Shown here in pieces: positions 1-10,055 of a DNA stretch of 64,000 nt. The stretch spans positions 1 to 64,000 of the forward strand of contig CAMBZR010000001.1 in assembly GCA_945872285.1 (NCBI GenBank), in the 5' to 3' direction. The notes below the pieces were generated by a model. It saw only the letters and a program-made list of their open reading frames with translations, was not told where the DNA came from and did not search any database. Origin of the DNA: Bordetella parapertussis. GTDB lineage: Bacteria; Pseudomonadota; Gammaproteobacteria; Burkholderiales; Burkholderiaceae_B. Made by a program: the position numbers and the translations under genes. The first letter of the stretch is position 1; the number at the start of each line of letters is the position of its first letter.

Positions 1-673
1 GGGCAGCTGCCTCAAGGATAGGTGAGAGAAAATGAACTTCGATCGACAGCCCACTGTTGCTTAGCACTTGCCACAAACTATTTAGCAAAGTCTGCTCACC
101 CACAAAGGCGGCCACGTCGCTGCGCGCACCATGCTGAAAATACAATAACGCGACGGGTTGAATCTGCACCGCCGCTTTGCGCGCGGGTTCAAACAGATTT
201 GCGTAAAACGGCAGCAAGTCAAACCCGGTCGACGTGGTGCCCTCAGGAAACAAGCCAACCACTTGGCCGCGCGCAAAATGCGCCTGTACCGACAGACCCA
301 CATGGTGCACCGCATGACGCGACGCACGTTCAATAAAAATCGTACCGGCCCCGGCCACCAACCAACCCAAAACAGGCCAACTGCGGATCTCGCTTTTAGC
401 AATAAAGGCTGTTGCCCGGACCGCATTCAAAGCAAAAATATCCAACCACGAAATGTGATTGGACACCCAAAGTACGGGCTGCAACAGGGCGGGGTCGCCT
501 CGAAGCACCAAACGCACACCGCACAGCGCCAGCAAGATTCTTGACCAGTGTTTTTTTAACCAGAGTCGAACCGACAGGCTCACGAACAGGTAAACCACAC
601 CGGTCATCAACAGACCGCACAATATCCACAGGCTGACCACCGAAGCCCTGAACGCGAACCGCCAGAATTTCAA
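1..673 (-). CDS. plsC: 1-acyl-sn-glycerol-3-phosphate acyltransferase, 3' end cut by window edge
   Basis: Membrane acyltransferase that adds a second acyl chain to lysophosphatidic acid to give phosphatidic acid. 224 codons are visible and the frame is still open at base 2, so the C-terminus lies outside the window. Hydrophobic segment at about residues 14-34. The acyltransferase HX4D motif is H73-D78 in NHISWLD, and the substrate-binding FPEGT motif is at 142-146. I chose the TTG start at 673-671: it overlaps the pyrC' stop TGA, and a GGGAG-like ribosome site lies about 8 nt upstream. No in-frame stop interrupts the frame from there. A later in-frame GTG is possible but would remove part of the membrane segment. 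Position as last gene of the pyr run suggests co-transcription. The family assignment is firm; the start is an inference. Confidence 0.88.
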   Translation of the reverse strand, partial: MKFWRFAFRASVVSLWILCGLLMTGVVYLFVSLSVRLWLKKHWSRILLALCGVRLVLRGDPALLQPVLWVSNHISWLDIFALNAVRATAFIAKSEIRSWPVLGWLVAGAGTIFIERASRHAVHHVGLSVQAHFARGQVVGLFPEGTTSTGFDLLPFYANLFEPARKAAVQIQPVALLYFQHGARSDVAAFVGEQTLLNSLWQVLSNSGLSIEVHFLSPILEAAA

Positions 674-1968
674 CCAGCAAGCTCCCAGGCGATTTGACCG
701 CGCACAACCGTCAGACAAACCCGCCCCGGCAATTCGATGCCCAAAAAGGGCGTGTGCTGACTTTGACTCAAAAGCGCTTCGCGCGTCACCTGCCAGAAAG
801 CGTTTGGATCGACCACACACAAATCTGCCGGTGCGCCAATACTCAACTGGCCAGCCTGCGCGGCTTGTGAACAAGCCCCCGCCAGGACCCGCCCCGGACC
901 ACTGGTCACACGAGCAAGCGCTTGGGACAGCGGCACCTTCGCGTCGGCCGCCCACTTAAGCGTGAGCGACAGCAACAACTCGAGCCCGGTTGCCCCGGGT
1001 TCGGCTTCGGCAAACGGCAGCATCTTGCCATCATCATCCACGGGCGTGTGATCTGAGCACACAACGTCAATCGTGCCATCGGCCAGCGCAGCGCGAATCG
1101 CCTCGCGATCGCGTTGACCGCGCAAAGGCGGGTCTAAGCGAAAATTACTATCGTAATAACCGATATCGACATCGATTAAGTGCACCTGATTGGCAGATAC
1201 GTCACAGGTCACAGGCAAGCCTTCGCGTTTAGCCATACGCACCAACTCAATGCCGGCGGCAGAAGACAAGCGGCAAATATGCAAGCGTACTGCGCAGGTT
1301 CGCTGCAGCTCAAACAAGGTGTTTAACGCCACGGTTTCAGCCTGCACTGGAATACCCGGCAAGCCAAGACGCGAGGCATAGGCGCCACTTGCGGCCACAC
1401 CAGAGCCCGATAACCACGGGTCTTGTGCGCGCAGCCACAACATAAAATCAAAGGTGCGCGCGTATTGCATCGCGCGTAACAAGACGTTCGTGTCGACCAG
1501 GGGAACATCGGCCTGTGAAAACGCCACACAACCAGCTTCAGTTAACTCAGCCATCTCAGTGATGACCTCGCCCTTTAGACCGACGGTCATCGCACCCAAC
1601 GGATACAAATTGACCTGATCGAGTTGACGCGCGCGATGCTTGAGCATTTCGACCAGGCCCGGTTCGTCAAGCGTGGGATCGGTATCTGGCGGCAAGACTA
1701 GGCTTGTAATGCCTCCGGCGAGCGCTGCACGCATTTCGGCCTCGAGCGTGCCACGATATTCGAACCCAGGTTCGCGCAGACGTGCGGCCAAATCGACCAA
1801 ACCCGGAATGACCAGTTTGTTTTTTGCATCAATGACACGCTCGGCCTTAAAGCCAGCCGGCGCCAAATCAAACGCGGCGATTTTCCCGTCGCTGATAAAA
1901 ACATTCGCCACGCGATCGACACCATTTGCCGGGTCGATGACCCGACCATTTTTAATCTGTAGGTTCAT
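670..1968 (-). CDS. pyrC': Dihydroorotase-like protein PyrC' (probably non-catalytic partner of PyrB)
   Basis: 432 residues with the full length and fold signature of type I dihydroorotases, but the metal site is broken. The canonical DxHxHxREPG motif reads D59-L-A-A-R-L-R-E-P-G68, so both histidines are replaced (A61, R63). The usual TPHH ligand histidine region reads SANQ at about 258-261. The later SDH motif (D306, in CSDHTPV) is kept. In pseudomonads a catalytically dead dihydroorotase of this kind is a structural subunit of aspartate transcarbamoylase, and the true dihydroorotase is encoded elsewhere. The same arrangement is likely here because the gene starts inside the pyrB stop (ATGA overlap). 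Inference: it stabilises PyrB rather than making dihydroorotate. The alternative, an active but divergent amidohydrolase, is less likely given the ligand losses. Confidence 0.9.
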   Translation of the reverse strand: MNLQIKNGRVIDPANGVDRVANVFISDGKIAAFDLAPAGFKAERVIDAKNKLVIPGLVDLAARLREPGFEYRGTLEAEMRAALAGGITSLVLPPDTDPTLDEPGLVEMLKHRARQLDQVNLYPLGAMTVGLKGEVITEMAELTEAGCVAFSQADVPLVDTNVLLRAMQYARTFDFMLWLRAQDPWLSGSGVAASGAYASRLGLPGIPVQAETVALNTLFELQRTCAVRLHICRLSSAAGIELVRMAKREGLPVTCDVSANQVHLIDVDIGYYDSNFRLDPPLRGQRDREAIRAALADGTIDVVCSDHTPVDDDGKMLPFAEAEPGATGLELLLSLTLKWAADAKVPLSQALARVTSGPGRVLAGACSQAAQAGQLSIGAPADLCVVDPNAFWQVTREALLSQSQHTPFLGIELPGRVCLTVVRGQIAWELAG

Positions 1969-2918
1969 GCCGAGGCTCCTGCGACAATACTCATCACCGC
2001 CATTCTCACTGCGATGCCGAAGGTGACCTGACTTAAGATGACAGACTGCTTGCCATCCGCCACTGCCGAGTCGATTTCAACGCCGCGATTCATCGGACCT
2101 GGGTGCATCACGATGCAGTCTGGCTTTGCCAGGGCGAGTTTTTCTTCGGTAAGACCGTAATGTTTAAAATACTCGTGTGACGAGGGCAACAACGCACCGC
2201 GCATGCGTTCACTTTGTAAGCGCAGCATGATGACGACATCGACGCCTTTTAAGCCCTCGCACATGTCTGTAAACACCCGCACGCCCATCTGATCTAAGCC
2301 ACTTGGCAGCAACGTCAGTGGCGCGATCGCCCGCACTTCGGCCACACCCAGCGTCGTCAAGGCATGAATATTCGAGCGTGCCACGCGCGAATGCAGCACA
2401 TCGCCCACCACCGCAACCGTCAGGTTAGAAAAATCTTTTTTAAAGTGCCTGATCGTGTACATATCTAACAGTGCCTGGGTCGGATGCGCGTGGCGCCCGT
2501 CGCCCGCATTAATCACGTGTACGTGCGGCGCCACGTGTTGCGCAATCAGGTAAGGTGCGCCGCTGGCCTCGTGCCGCACGACAAACAGATCGGCCTGCAT
2601 GGCCGATAAGTTCGCGATCGTATCAAGCAGGGTCTCGCCCTTGGCAGCTGACGACACATTGATATTTAAATTAAAAACATCGGCCGACAGACGCTTAGCC
2701 GCGATTTCAAAAGTCGTACGGGTGCGTGTTGAGTTTTCAAAAAACAGGTTGAAGACGCTTTTGCCGCGTAACAGCGGTACTTTTTTGACGTCGCGATCGG
2801 CCAGCGGCACAAATGTTTGCGCCGTATCAAGAATATGCGTCAGAATCGCGCGCGGTAACCCTTCGGTTGTAATCAGATGGGTGAGTTCACCATGACGATT
2901 CAGTTGAGGATTGCGCAT
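1965..2918 (-). CDS. pyrB: Aspartate carbamoyltransferase catalytic subunit
   Basis: Condenses carbamoyl phosphate and aspartate to carbamoyl aspartate, the committed step of pyrimidine synthesis. 317 residues. The carbamoyl-phosphate motif STRTRT is at 63-68, the mobile SxxKGE loop at about 90-95, HPTQ at 145-148 and HPGPMNRG at 272-279, all intact. The start ATG at 2918-2916 shares its A with the TGA of pyrR, and AAGGAG lies 7 nt upstream inside pyrR, so translation is probably coupled to pyrR. The 3' end overlaps the start of pyrC' by 4 nt. No PyrI-type regulatory subunit gene is present, as expected when a PyrC'-like partner is used. Confidence 0.97.
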   Translation of the reverse strand: MRNPQLNRHGELTHLITTEGLPRAILTHILDTAQTFVPLADRDVKKVPLLRGKSVFNLFFENSTRTRTTFEIAAKRLSADVFNLNINVSSAAKGETLLDTIANLSAMQADLFVVRHEASGAPYLIAQHVAPHVHVINAGDGRHAHPTQALLDMYTIRHFKKDFSNLTVAVVGDVLHSRVARSNIHALTTLGVAEVRAIAPLTLLPSGLDQMGVRVFTDMCEGLKGVDVVIMLRLQSERMRGALLPSSHEYFKHYGLTEEKLALAKPDCIVMHPGPMNRGVEIDSAVADGKQSVILSQVTFGIAVRMAVMSIVAGASA

Positions 2919-3460
2919 CAGATCTCCTTGGGTTCGATCGTCAAGACCAGCCGGTCGTCGTCAGTTTGCGCGAGTACCAGCGTACCCACGGGCGCAGGGT
3001 CAACCACGCCCCCGATAGCCGCTGCGGCGATCGGCAGTTCGCGCCCGCCACGATCAATCAAAACCGCCAGACAAATTGAGGCGGGGCGGCCATAGTCAAA
3101 CAGTTCGTGCATCGCGGCGCGAATTGTACGGCCGGTATAAAGCACATCGTCGACCAGAATCAAGTGCTTATCAGTGACCGGAAACGAAATATCAGACGGT
3201 AAGACCTGGCTATGCAAGCCAATCTTGTCAAAGTCATCGCGATAAAAGCTGATATCAAGCGTGCCGTAAGGTTGCACCAACTTGAGATCGCGGTGCAGTC
3301 GGGCGGCAAGCCAGGCCCCGCCAGAATGAATGCCGACAAGATGCACTTGCTGAAGCGGCAGCGCTTGCACGATTTGTCTGACTGCGACCAAGAGCGTAGC
3401 GTAAAGAGTTTCTGCATCTGGCAGTGTCGCGGGGGTATAGGCAGGCGGCTGTTGTGACAT
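2918..3460 (-). CDS. pyrR: PyrR: pyrimidine operon regulator / uracil phosphoribosyltransferase
   Basis: 180 residues of the PRTase type I fold. The PRPP-binding loop [10 protein letters not shown] is at about 103-112, and the earlier acidic stretch FYRDDFD at 72-78 is typical of PyrR. In Bacillus, PyrR binds pyr mRNA and attenuates transcription; in proteobacteria the RNA-binding role is uncertain and uracil phosphoribosyltransferase activity may dominate. I see no PyrR-type anti-antiterminator in the short upstream gap, which is occupied by ruvX. The start chosen is the ATG at 3460, with GAGG about 8 nt upstream. A longer frame reaching back into ruvX exists but adds residues that do not resemble the family. 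It sits 10 nt after the ruvX stop. Confidence 0.93.
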   Translation of the reverse strand: MSQQPPAYTPATLPDAETLYATLLVAVRQIVQALPLQQVHLVGIHSGGAWLAARLHRDLKLVQPYGTLDISFYRDDFDKIGLHSQVLPSDISFPVTDKHLILVDDVLYTGRTIRAAMHELFDYGRPASICLAVLIDRGGRELPIAAAAIGGVVDPAPVGTLVLAQTDDDRLVLTIEPKEI

Positions 3461-3470
3461 GGGGCGGGCC

Positions 3471-3863
3471 TCAGGGGTGCGCATCGAAATAGCGTTGCAG
3501 AATAATAGCCGCTGCGACGGCATCGTCGGGTGCATGACCCGTTATTTCTTGGGCTTCGACGCTTGAACCTCGCTCGTCAACCAACACGACCGGAATCCCA
3601 TAGCGCCCTTCGAGCTGCCGGGCGAAGCGGCGGCAGTGTTGTGATGCATATTGCTCAGAGCCGTCAGTCGCTAACGCCAAGCCGACAACAATGCGTTCAG
3701 GCCGCCAGGTGTCGATCAAGGCTGTAATGCGGGCAAAACGGCCGACTCGGGTTGGCTCAAGGATTAAATCGAGTGCGCGAGCCTGCTTTAAAAGAGTATT
3801 TCCGAGGGCAACGCCTAACTTTTTGGCGCCATAATCAAAGGCCAGAAGGGTCTCTTCAGGCAT
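3471..3863 (-). CDS. ruvX: RuvX/YqgF, RNase H-fold protein (putative Holliday junction resolvase / pre-16S rRNA nuclease)
   Basis: 130 residues, the normal size for YqgF. The N-terminal strand carries the catalytic Asp in LLAFDYG (D10), followed by a G-rich loop, a central VVGLAL strand, and a C-terminal DERGSSVEA motif whose acidic residues complete the RNase H-like site. The family processes the 5' end of 16S rRNA in E. coli and has been proposed to cut Holliday junctions. The ATG at 3863 lies inside the end of yqgE (8 nt ATGCCTGA overlap); an in-frame GTG at 3875 is the alternative. The yqgE-ruvX-pyrR order is common in beta- and gammaproteobacteria. Confidence 0.93.
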   Translation of the reverse strand: MPEETLLAFDYGAKKLGVALGNTLLKQARALDLILEPTRVGRFARITALIDTWRPERIVVGLALATDGSEQYASQHCRRFARQLEGRYGIPVVLVDERGSSVEAQEITGHAPDDAVAAAIILQRYFDAHP

Positions 3864-4452
3864 GCCCCGCCGCACCCGTAAGCATGATGGGGTCGATGCC
3901 CAGCAACTTTAAAGCTGCCGGGTAGCGCAATTCGGGGGGCGTAGCAAAGATGATCTCGGTGTCGGCCGCGACGTTGAGCCAGGCGTTTTGCGCCAGTTCG
4001 TTTTCAAGCTGCCCGGCGCCCCAACCCGCATACCCAAGCGTCACCAGTATTTTTTCGGGGCCCTTACCCGCCGCCACGTCTTGCAAGACATCGCGCGAGG
4101 TAGTGAGTGCCAGCCCACCGAGCTGAATGCTTGAGCTGTACTCGCCTCGCGGCGTATGCAATACAAAACCTCGGTCGGTTTGCACCGGGCCGCCAAAAAA
4201 CACGGGGTTGGTCTGAAAGGGATCGATTTCGAGCTTGAGATCGATTTTTTCGAACAGACTATTTAGCGACAGATCAGTCGGACGATTGATCACAAGCCCT
4301 AACGCACCTTTGGGGCCATGTTCGCAGACATAAATCACGGTTCCGGCTAATTCGCCGCCAACCATCCCCGGCATCGCCATCAAAAACTGATTGGACAGGT
4401 CAAGCACGAAGTCTGGCGGGCTTAGTGCAGGATTTTTGAAGTCTTGCGTCAT
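3856..4452 (-). CDS. yqgE: YqgE/AlgH family protein (UPF0301)
   Basis: 198 residues. Recognised from the family pattern: an N-terminal NQFLMAMPGM segment (about 22-31), the VIYVCEHGPKGALGLVINRP block, a VFFGGPVQ motif, and the LGYAGWGAGQLE segment near the C-terminus. Function is not settled; AlgH in Pseudomonas was first linked to alginate regulation. No signal peptide or membrane segment is evident, so it is probably cytoplasmic. The ATG at 4452 was chosen because an AGGTG element lies about 9 nt upstream. A TTG 21 nt further up is possible but weaker. It lies 28 nt after the rubredoxin stop and overlaps ruvX. Confidence 0.93.
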   Translation of the reverse strand: MTQDFKNPALSPPDFVLDLSNQFLMAMPGMVGGELAGTVIYVCEHGPKGALGLVINRPTDLSLNSLFEKIDLKLEIDPFQTNPVFFGGPVQTDRGFVLHTPRGEYSSSIQLGGLALTTSRDVLQDVAAGKGPEKILVTLGYAGWGAGQLENELAQNAWLNVAADTEIIFATPPELRYPAALKLLGIDPIMLTGAAGHA

Positions 4453-4480
4453 TGCGCGGCACCTTTTAGGCAAGTATTAT

Positions 4481-4645
4481 TTAGACTTCCATCATTTCAA
4501 AATCTTCTTTGCGTGCACCGCACTCTGGGCAAACCCAATTTGGGGGCACATCTTCCCACTTGGTTCCTGCGGCAATACCCTCTTCGGGCAAACCGGTTTC
4601 TTCATCATAAATCCAACCACAAATTAAACACATCCAGGTACGCAT
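4481..4645 (-). CDS. rubA: Rubredoxin
   Basis: 54 residues, the classic rubredoxin size. Four cysteines, C6-x2-C9 and C39-x2-C42, bind one iron; the aromatic residues around W11, Y13 and W37 fit the fold. It carries single electrons, for instance to alkane hydroxylases or in oxidative-stress reduction, but the partner cannot be told from this window. The ATG at 4645 follows an AGAGAG ribosome site; longer upstream frames are not needed. It is divergent from the ThiD-like gene with a 128 nt spacer and leads the yqgE-ruvX-pyr run. A rubredoxin next to thiD/hemL is a familiar Burkholderiales arrangement. Confidence 0.96.
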   Translation of the reverse strand: MRTWMCLICGWIYDEETGLPEEGIAAGTKWEDVPPNWVCPECGARKEDFEMMEV

Positions 4646-4773
4646 AGCTCTCTCTTGGGTAAGGCCCGATGATTTGGCGACAATCGCCGAGCAAAAACAG
4701 TTGTTCTCATACAATGGGGTCAATCTTACCGAAACCAACCACTCGGTGTATGTTTATTACCTGCCCATTTGAC

Positions 4774-5592
4774 ATGAATCCATCAAATTCGACCCCGATT
4801 GTTCTAATTTTTGGCCCTTTTGACCCGACCGGCTCTGACGGGCTGCCCGCCGATGCGATCACCTGTGCTGCGCTCGGTGGCCATGCCTTAAGCGCCCTCA
4901 CCGCCATCACGATTCAAGACAGTGCTCAGACCGAGACGGTTTTGCCCTGTCCGCCCGAGCAAATCGATGATCAGGCACGTTGCTTGCTTGAAGATATTCC
5001 CGTGCTGGCGATCAAAGTTGGGCAATTATCCTCTGTCGAGTCTGCCAGCGCCGTGGCGCAGATCGCTGCCGACTATAGCCAAGTGCCACTCGTACTGCAT
5101 CTGGGCCAACAAGAGATCGATACCGAAGAACCCTCCGAAGACGAAGACGATGTTCAGGACCTGATTCAAGCCGTGGTCGAGCTCTTAGTACCCCAGGCGC
5201 ACGTAGTGGTCGTTGATGGCAAACGTCTGGCGCAATGGGTCAACGAAGATGTACTTGAGGCCTCGGGGCAGTCTGCCGAGCCGCAAGCCTTACGCGCCCT
5301 GGGCGCAAACTGGGTGTTGGTGATCGGCAACCAGCAGCGCCCCGGGCACCAGGTCAATATTTTGGTGGGTCCAAAAAATGAAACCATTTCATGGCCTTGG
5401 GTCGCCCCACCCGAGCGCTTGCGAGACTCTGGCGGCCTGATTGCAGCCGCTCTGACGAGCCTATTGGCGCAAGGCCTTGAAGTGCCCGACGCAGCACAGC
5501 AAGCCTGTTCGCACGCAGAACGTGCGCTGTCGCAATCTTTTCAACCCGGCATGGGCAACAAAATCGCCCGACGCCTGGTTGTGGGGGCTTGA
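4774..5592 (+). CDS. ThiD-like (hydroxymethylpyrimidine kinase family) protein lacking the catalytic cysteine
   Basis: 272 residues with the ribokinase-like ThiD layout: an N-terminal GPFDPTGSDGLPAD block (14-27) where ThiD has GSDPSGGAGIQAD, then ITxxxxxxxHALSALTAITIQDS, and a C-terminal SGGLIAAALTSLLAQG helix. ThiD normally has GTGC at the anion hole; here residues 218-221 read DSGG, so the conserved Cys is missing. A run of acidic residues (EEPSEDEDD, about 118-126) is inserted in the centre. It is followed after 3 nt by thiE, so a thiamine-linked role is likely, but kinase activity on HMP is doubtful. Start ATG 4774 fits homology; ATG 4750 in the same frame is possible. Neither has a strong ribosome site. 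Confidence 0.8.
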   Translation: MNPSNSTPIVLIFGPFDPTGSDGLPADAITCAALGGHALSALTAITIQDSAQTETVLPCPPEQIDDQARCLLEDIPVLAIKVGQLSSVESASAVAQIAADYSQVPLVLHLGQQEIDTEEPSEDEDDVQDLIQAVVELLVPQAHVVVVDGKRLAQWVNEDVLEASGQSAEPQALRALGANWVLVIGNQQRPGHQVNILVGPKNETISWPWVAPPERLRDSGGLIAAALTSLLAQGLEVPDAAQQACSHAERALSQSFQPGMGNKIARRLVVGA

Positions 5593-5595
5593 CCC

Positions 5596-6270
5596 ATGAC
5601 TGAAAAAAACGTCCCACCCCGAGCGCTCCGATTCACCCCGGGGCTCTATGGCGTCACACCCGAATGGAACGACGCCAGCAAACTTGAAGCCGGGGTACGT
5701 GCGGCGGCGCGGGGCGGCATGCGTGCGCTGCAGTTTCGGCACAAGTCCACTGATCACGGCCTGCGCAAAGAATTAGCGCAGGGCCTAGCCACACTGTGTC
5801 GCGAAATAGGCGTCACGTTTTTTATCAATGATGACTGGCGTCTGGCCCTTGAGTTGCGTACAGACGGCGTTCACCTGGGGCAGCACGACGACCCACCCGA
5901 GCGGGTGCGCGCCGAAATTGGCCCCGTCATGCTGTTAGGCGTCTCGTGTTACGCCAGCCCGCAGCTCGCGCAACAATTGCTGCAATACGATGTCGCTTAC
6001 GTGGCGTTTGGTGCGATGTATTCGTCGCAGACCAAGCCTCTGGCACCGCCCGCAGCACTGACGGTTTTGCGAGACGGGCGTTTATTGTGCGAGCGCTACG
6101 CCGCCCCGCGCCCGGCTGTCGTCGCGATTGGCGGTATCGGCCCGCAACACGCACAAACCTTAGCGCAAGCCGGTGCCGACTCGATCGCTGTCATCGGCAG
6201 TTTGTTTATGGCCCCCGACATCGAAGCCGCGGCGCGCGAACTGTCTGAACCTTTTTCTTCACTTCTTTAA
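5596..6270 (+). CDS. thiE: Thiamine phosphate synthase
   Basis: Joins HMP diphosphate and thiazole phosphate to thiamine phosphate. 224 residues. The diphosphate-binding QFRHK is at 46-50 (canonical QYRxK), FFINDD at 75-80, GVHLGQ at 91-96, and the [11 protein letters not shown] segment corresponds to FGPVFPTxTK of the family. A GGI phosphate loop lies near residue 175. It begins 3 nt after the ThiD-like gene and ends 14 nt before hemL, so the three probably form one transcript. No thiC, thiG or thiO lies in the window, so this may serve salvage or partner genes elsewhere. A second ThiE-like domain is fused to a Nudix protein at 15480-16445. Confidence 0.93.
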   Translation: MTEKNVPPRALRFTPGLYGVTPEWNDASKLEAGVRAAARGGMRALQFRHKSTDHGLRKELAQGLATLCREIGVTFFINDDWRLALELRTDGVHLGQHDDPPERVRAEIGPVMLLGVSCYASPQLAQQLLQYDVAYVAFGAMYSSQTKPLAPPAALTVLRDGRLLCERYAAPRPAVVAIGGIGPQHAQTLAQAGADSIAVIGSLFMAPDIEAAARELSEPFSSLL

Positions 6271-6284
6271 GCGGATCTTTTCTC

Positions 6285-7565
6285 ATGTCTCGCAACGCTG
6301 AACTCTTTGAACGCGCCTGTCGTAGCATCCCGGGTGGCGTGAACTCACCTGTACGCGCGTTTCGCTCGGTGGGTGGTACGCCGCGTTTTGTGGCGCGCGC
6401 CCTCGGCCCTTATTTTTGGGATGCTGATGACAAACGTTACATTGATTACATCGGCTCTTGGGGCCCCGCCATCTTGGGTCACGCTCACCCCGAAGTCGTC
6501 AAGGCCGTGCAAGAGGCCGCTGTGCATGGCCTGTCGTTTGGCGCGCCGACCGAGGCTGAAATTGAAATCGCCGAAATGCTGATTGCACGACTGCCTTCAC
6601 TTGAGCAGGTGCGTCTGGTCAGCTCAGGGACCGAAGCCACCATGACGGCAATTCGCCTGGCACGTGGCGCAACAGGCCGCAACAAGATCATCAAATTCGA
6701 AGGCTGTTATCACGGTCACGCCGACAGCTTGCTGGTCAAAGCGGGCTCTGGACTACTCACTTTTGGCAACCCAACTTCGGCAGGCGTGCCGCCCGAGTTT
6801 GTCGCGCACACCCTCGTGCTCGATTACAACGATAGCGCCGGCGTGAAAGCTGCGTTCGCCGCCCACGGCAAAGACATTGCCTGCATCATTGTCGAGCCGA
6901 TCGCCGGCAATATGAATTTGATCAAACCGATAGCGGGGTTTCTTGAAACGCTGCGCCGTGAATGTACCGCGCACGGTGCGCTGCTAATTTTTGATGAGGT
7001 GATGACAGGTTTTCGCGTGGGCCCACAAGGCGTACAAGGCTTGACTGGCGTCACGCCTGACATCACAACACTGGCCAAGGTCATTGGCGGGGGCATGCCA
7101 ATTGGCGCCTTCGGCGCGAGCGCCGAGATCATGAAAAACATCGCTCCTCTGGGGGGGGTGTATCAGGCTGGCACCTTGTCGGGCAACCCTGTCGCCGTGG
7201 CGGCTGGTATCACCACACTCAAGCTGTTGGCCAAACCTGGCTTCTACGAGGGCCTTGGCGCCCGTACGCGCGCACTGACCGAGGGCTTGACCGCCGCGGC
7301 ACGCATGCACGGTATCCCCTTTTGTGCAGATGCAGTCGGCGGTATGTTTGGCATCTATTTTTCAAACACTGTACCGACTACGCTCGCAGAAGTTTCTGCC
7401 AGCAATATCGAAATGTTTAATGTTTTTTTTCACGCCATGCTTGACGAAGGCGTGTACTTCGCGCCCTCGGCTTACGAGGCGGGCTTCGTTTCGGCCACGC
7501 ATACCGATGAGGTGATTGCGGACACGGTCGCAGCAGCGCAGCGGGTGTTTGCCAAACTCGCGTGA
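6285..7565 (+). CDS. hemL: Glutamate-1-semialdehyde 2,1-aminomutase
   Basis: PLP enzyme that converts glutamate-1-semialdehyde to 5-aminolevulinate in the C5 heme pathway. 426 residues, full length. The N-terminal [11 protein letters not shown] segment (16-26), the SSGTEATM motif (113-120), FEGCYHGH (138-145), FDEVMTGFR (236-244) and the PLP lysine K265 in [10 protein letters not shown] are all present. ATG 6285 sits 14 nt after thiE. It converges with livF, leaving 32 nt between the stops. Confidence 0.97.
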   Translation: MSRNAELFERACRSIPGGVNSPVRAFRSVGGTPRFVARALGPYFWDADDKRYIDYIGSWGPAILGHAHPEVVKAVQEAAVHGLSFGAPTEAEIEIAEMLIARLPSLEQVRLVSSGTEATMTAIRLARGATGRNKIIKFEGCYHGHADSLLVKAGSGLLTFGNPTSAGVPPEFVAHTLVLDYNDSAGVKAAFAAHGKDIACIIVEPIAGNMNLIKPIAGFLETLRRECTAHGALLIFDEVMTGFRVGPQGVQGLTGVTPDITTLAKVIGGGMPIGAFGASAEIMKNIAPLGGVYQAGTLSGNPVAVAAGITTLKLLAKPGFYEGLGARTRALTEGLTAAARMHGIPFCADAVGGMFGIYFSNTVPTTLAEVSASNIEMFNVFFHAMLDEGVYFAPSAYEAGFVSATHTDEVIADTVAAAQRVFAKLA

Positions 7566-7597
7566 AGAGATCTGCCGACCGGCACACACCCAAACGC

Positions 7598-8295
<698 letters not shown>

Positions 8296-8302
<7 letters not shown>

Positions 8303-9069
8303 TCGGCACCCTCATCACCCAAATAGGCTTGCCTGACGGTCTTGTTTTCTCGAATCTCAAGAGGCGTACCCGTGGCGATTATCCGGCCAGAGACCAACAC
8401 TGAAATTCGATCAGCTAAGCGAAAGACCGCTTGCATGTCGTGCTCGACCAGAAGCATCGCCGCGCGGCCGCGCAACGACTCAATCAATTCAATCAAGCGC
8501 AAGGTCTCATCTGGCCCCATGCCCGCCATCGGCTCATCCAAAAGCAGTACCGAAGGGCCCGCCGCCCAGGCTAGGGCAAATTCAAGCTTGCGTTGCTCGC
8601 CATGAGGTAACGTGCCTGCAGGCAACGCCCAAAGTGAAGCTTCGATTGAGCACTCTTGCGCCAGCGCTTGAGCGGCTTCGCGCAAAGCGCGGTCGCGTGC
8701 ACGTGCGCGCAGAAAACTAAAATGCCCCCCCTGACGAGCTTGCACCGCCAAAAGCAAGTTTTCAAATACCGAGCTCGTTTGGAAAATATTCGTCACTTGA
8801 TAAGAGCGAGACAGACCCGCTGCCACACGTTGCTGCACCGATGCTCGCGTGACCGTACGTCCATTAATCGACAGGCTGCCGCTGTCGGCGCGCACCGCAC
8901 CCGACAAGACATTAATCAGGGTAGATTTACCCGCGCCGTTCGGGCCAATCAACGCATGAATCTCGCCGGGTCTTACGGTTAACGACACCTGATCGCAAGC
9001 CTGCAGGGCGCCATAGCGCTTAGAGAGTTCTTTTGCCATCAGCGCCGGAACCAACTCAGACGATGTCAT
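8296..9069 (-). CDS. livG: Branched-chain amino acid-type ABC importer, ATPase LivG
   Basis: 257 residues. Walker A IGPNGAGKST at 41-50, then the LivG-type region VTNIFQTSSVFENLLLAVQ, and Walker B LLLDEPMAGMGPDE. The ABC signature is unusual: where LSxGExR is expected it reads LPHGEQRKLE. The GEQR core is kept, so ATPase function is probably retained. Start ATG 9069 overlaps the livM stop by ATGA; a longer frame upstream reads into livM and is not needed. The second ATPase of the importer. Confidence 0.93.
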
Positions 9070-10055
9070 CCTGTGGCCTCGCTCGGTGTCCGTGCTTTGT
9101 CTTTTGAGGTTCGCCCAGAGAAAACGCCCGCCAACCCGCGGGGCGCAAATAAGACAATGACCAACAACAAAACACCGAGCGGCAAATGCCAATAGTCGGT
9201 ATACAGTCGCAAAAACTCTTCAAGCACAAGCATGACCGCGGCGCCCATCACGCCGCCAAACCGCAGACCGATACCGCCCACAATCACCATGATGATGAAG
9301 TTGGCCGACGCTGTCCAATGCATCAAGCTCGGAGACACAAACAAGTTATGGTTGGCCAGCAAAGCGCCTGCCAGACCCGCCAACGCCCCCGCAAACACAA
9401 AGGCCACCAACTTAATACGCAGCACCGGATAACCCAGCGCGTGCATGCGCGTTTCGTTCTCGCGGATGCCTTGTAAGGCCTGACCAAAGCGGGCCTTCGT
9501 CATGCAATGCATGAGCCATAAGCAAGCGACGACAAGGCCCAAGACCAAATAATAAAACTGAGTCTCGTTGGCCAAACTCAAACCAGGCAGCGTTGAGGGA
9601 GCGGACAGATTGATGCCGTCTTCTCCACCGTATTGACGCAAGGAAATAAAAATATAAAAGACCATTTGCGCAAAGGCAAGCGTGATCATAATGAAGTACA
9701 CGCCGCGCGTACGCAGCGAGATTGCGCCGATCAACAACGCCAACATGCCCGCCACTAAGATAGCAGCGGGCCAGGCAAGCAGCGCTGAGCTCACGCCCTG
9801 CGCCGACAAAATCGCCACCACATAAGCACCTGCGCCAAAAAAAGCCGCATGACCCAGAGCAACCATCCCGCCATAGCCCAAAATGAAATTCAAACTACTG
9901 GCGGCAAGAGCATAAATCAACACGCGTCGTACAAACGATACGTAAAACTCAAGGTCTAGCACCGGGGCAAACAAAGGAAATAGCACAAGCAAAACTAGGC
10001 ACAAAAGAGGAAACCAAGACAGCAACTTGCGCGAGTCGTTTAAAGCGTCTGTCAT
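9066..10055 (-). CDS. livM: Branched-chain amino acid-type ABC importer, permease LivM
   Basis: 329 residues, strongly hydrophobic with about eight to ten membrane segments. The family hallmark NFILGYGGMVALGHAAFFGAG region (about 55-76) and the RGVYFIMITLAFAQM block are intact, as is the cytoplasmic coupling stretch RENETRMHALGYP. It forms the pore with LivH. ATG 10055 overlaps the livH TAA by 1 nt (TAATG) and its TGA overlaps livG by 4 nt, so the operon is tightly coupled. Confidence 0.93.
   Translation of the reverse strand: MTDALNDSRKLLSWFPLLCLVLLVLFPLFAPVLDLEFYVSFVRRVLIYALAASSLNFILGYGGMVALGHAAFFGAGAYVVAILSAQGVSSALLAWPAAILVAGMLALLIGAISLRTRGVYFIMITLAFAQMVFYIFISLRQYGGEDGINLSAPSTLPGLSLANETQFYYLVLGLVVACLWLMHCMTKARFGQALQGIRENETRMHALGYPVLRIKLVAFVFAGALAGLAGALLANHNLFVSPSLMHWTASANFIIMVIVGGIGLRFGGVMGAAVMLVLEEFLRLYTDYWHLPLGVLLLVIVLFAPRGLAGVFSGRTSKDKARTPSEATG

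Noticed and set aside
22..707. Several open frames on both strands at the left edge
   Set aside because: They overlap the plsC frame, which alone shows the acyltransferase motifs NHISWLD and FPEGT in one frame.
4646..4773. TPP riboswitch or strong promoter before the ThiD-like gene
   Set aside because: No THI-box elements are visible. A TACAAT at 4710-4715 has no fitting -35, and the GGCGA-CAA-TCGCC stem at 4676-4688 is short.
7566..7597. Terminator between hemL and livF
   Set aside because: TGCCG-AC-CGGCA at 7573-7584 pairs, but the loop would be only 2 nt and no T-run follows on either strand.
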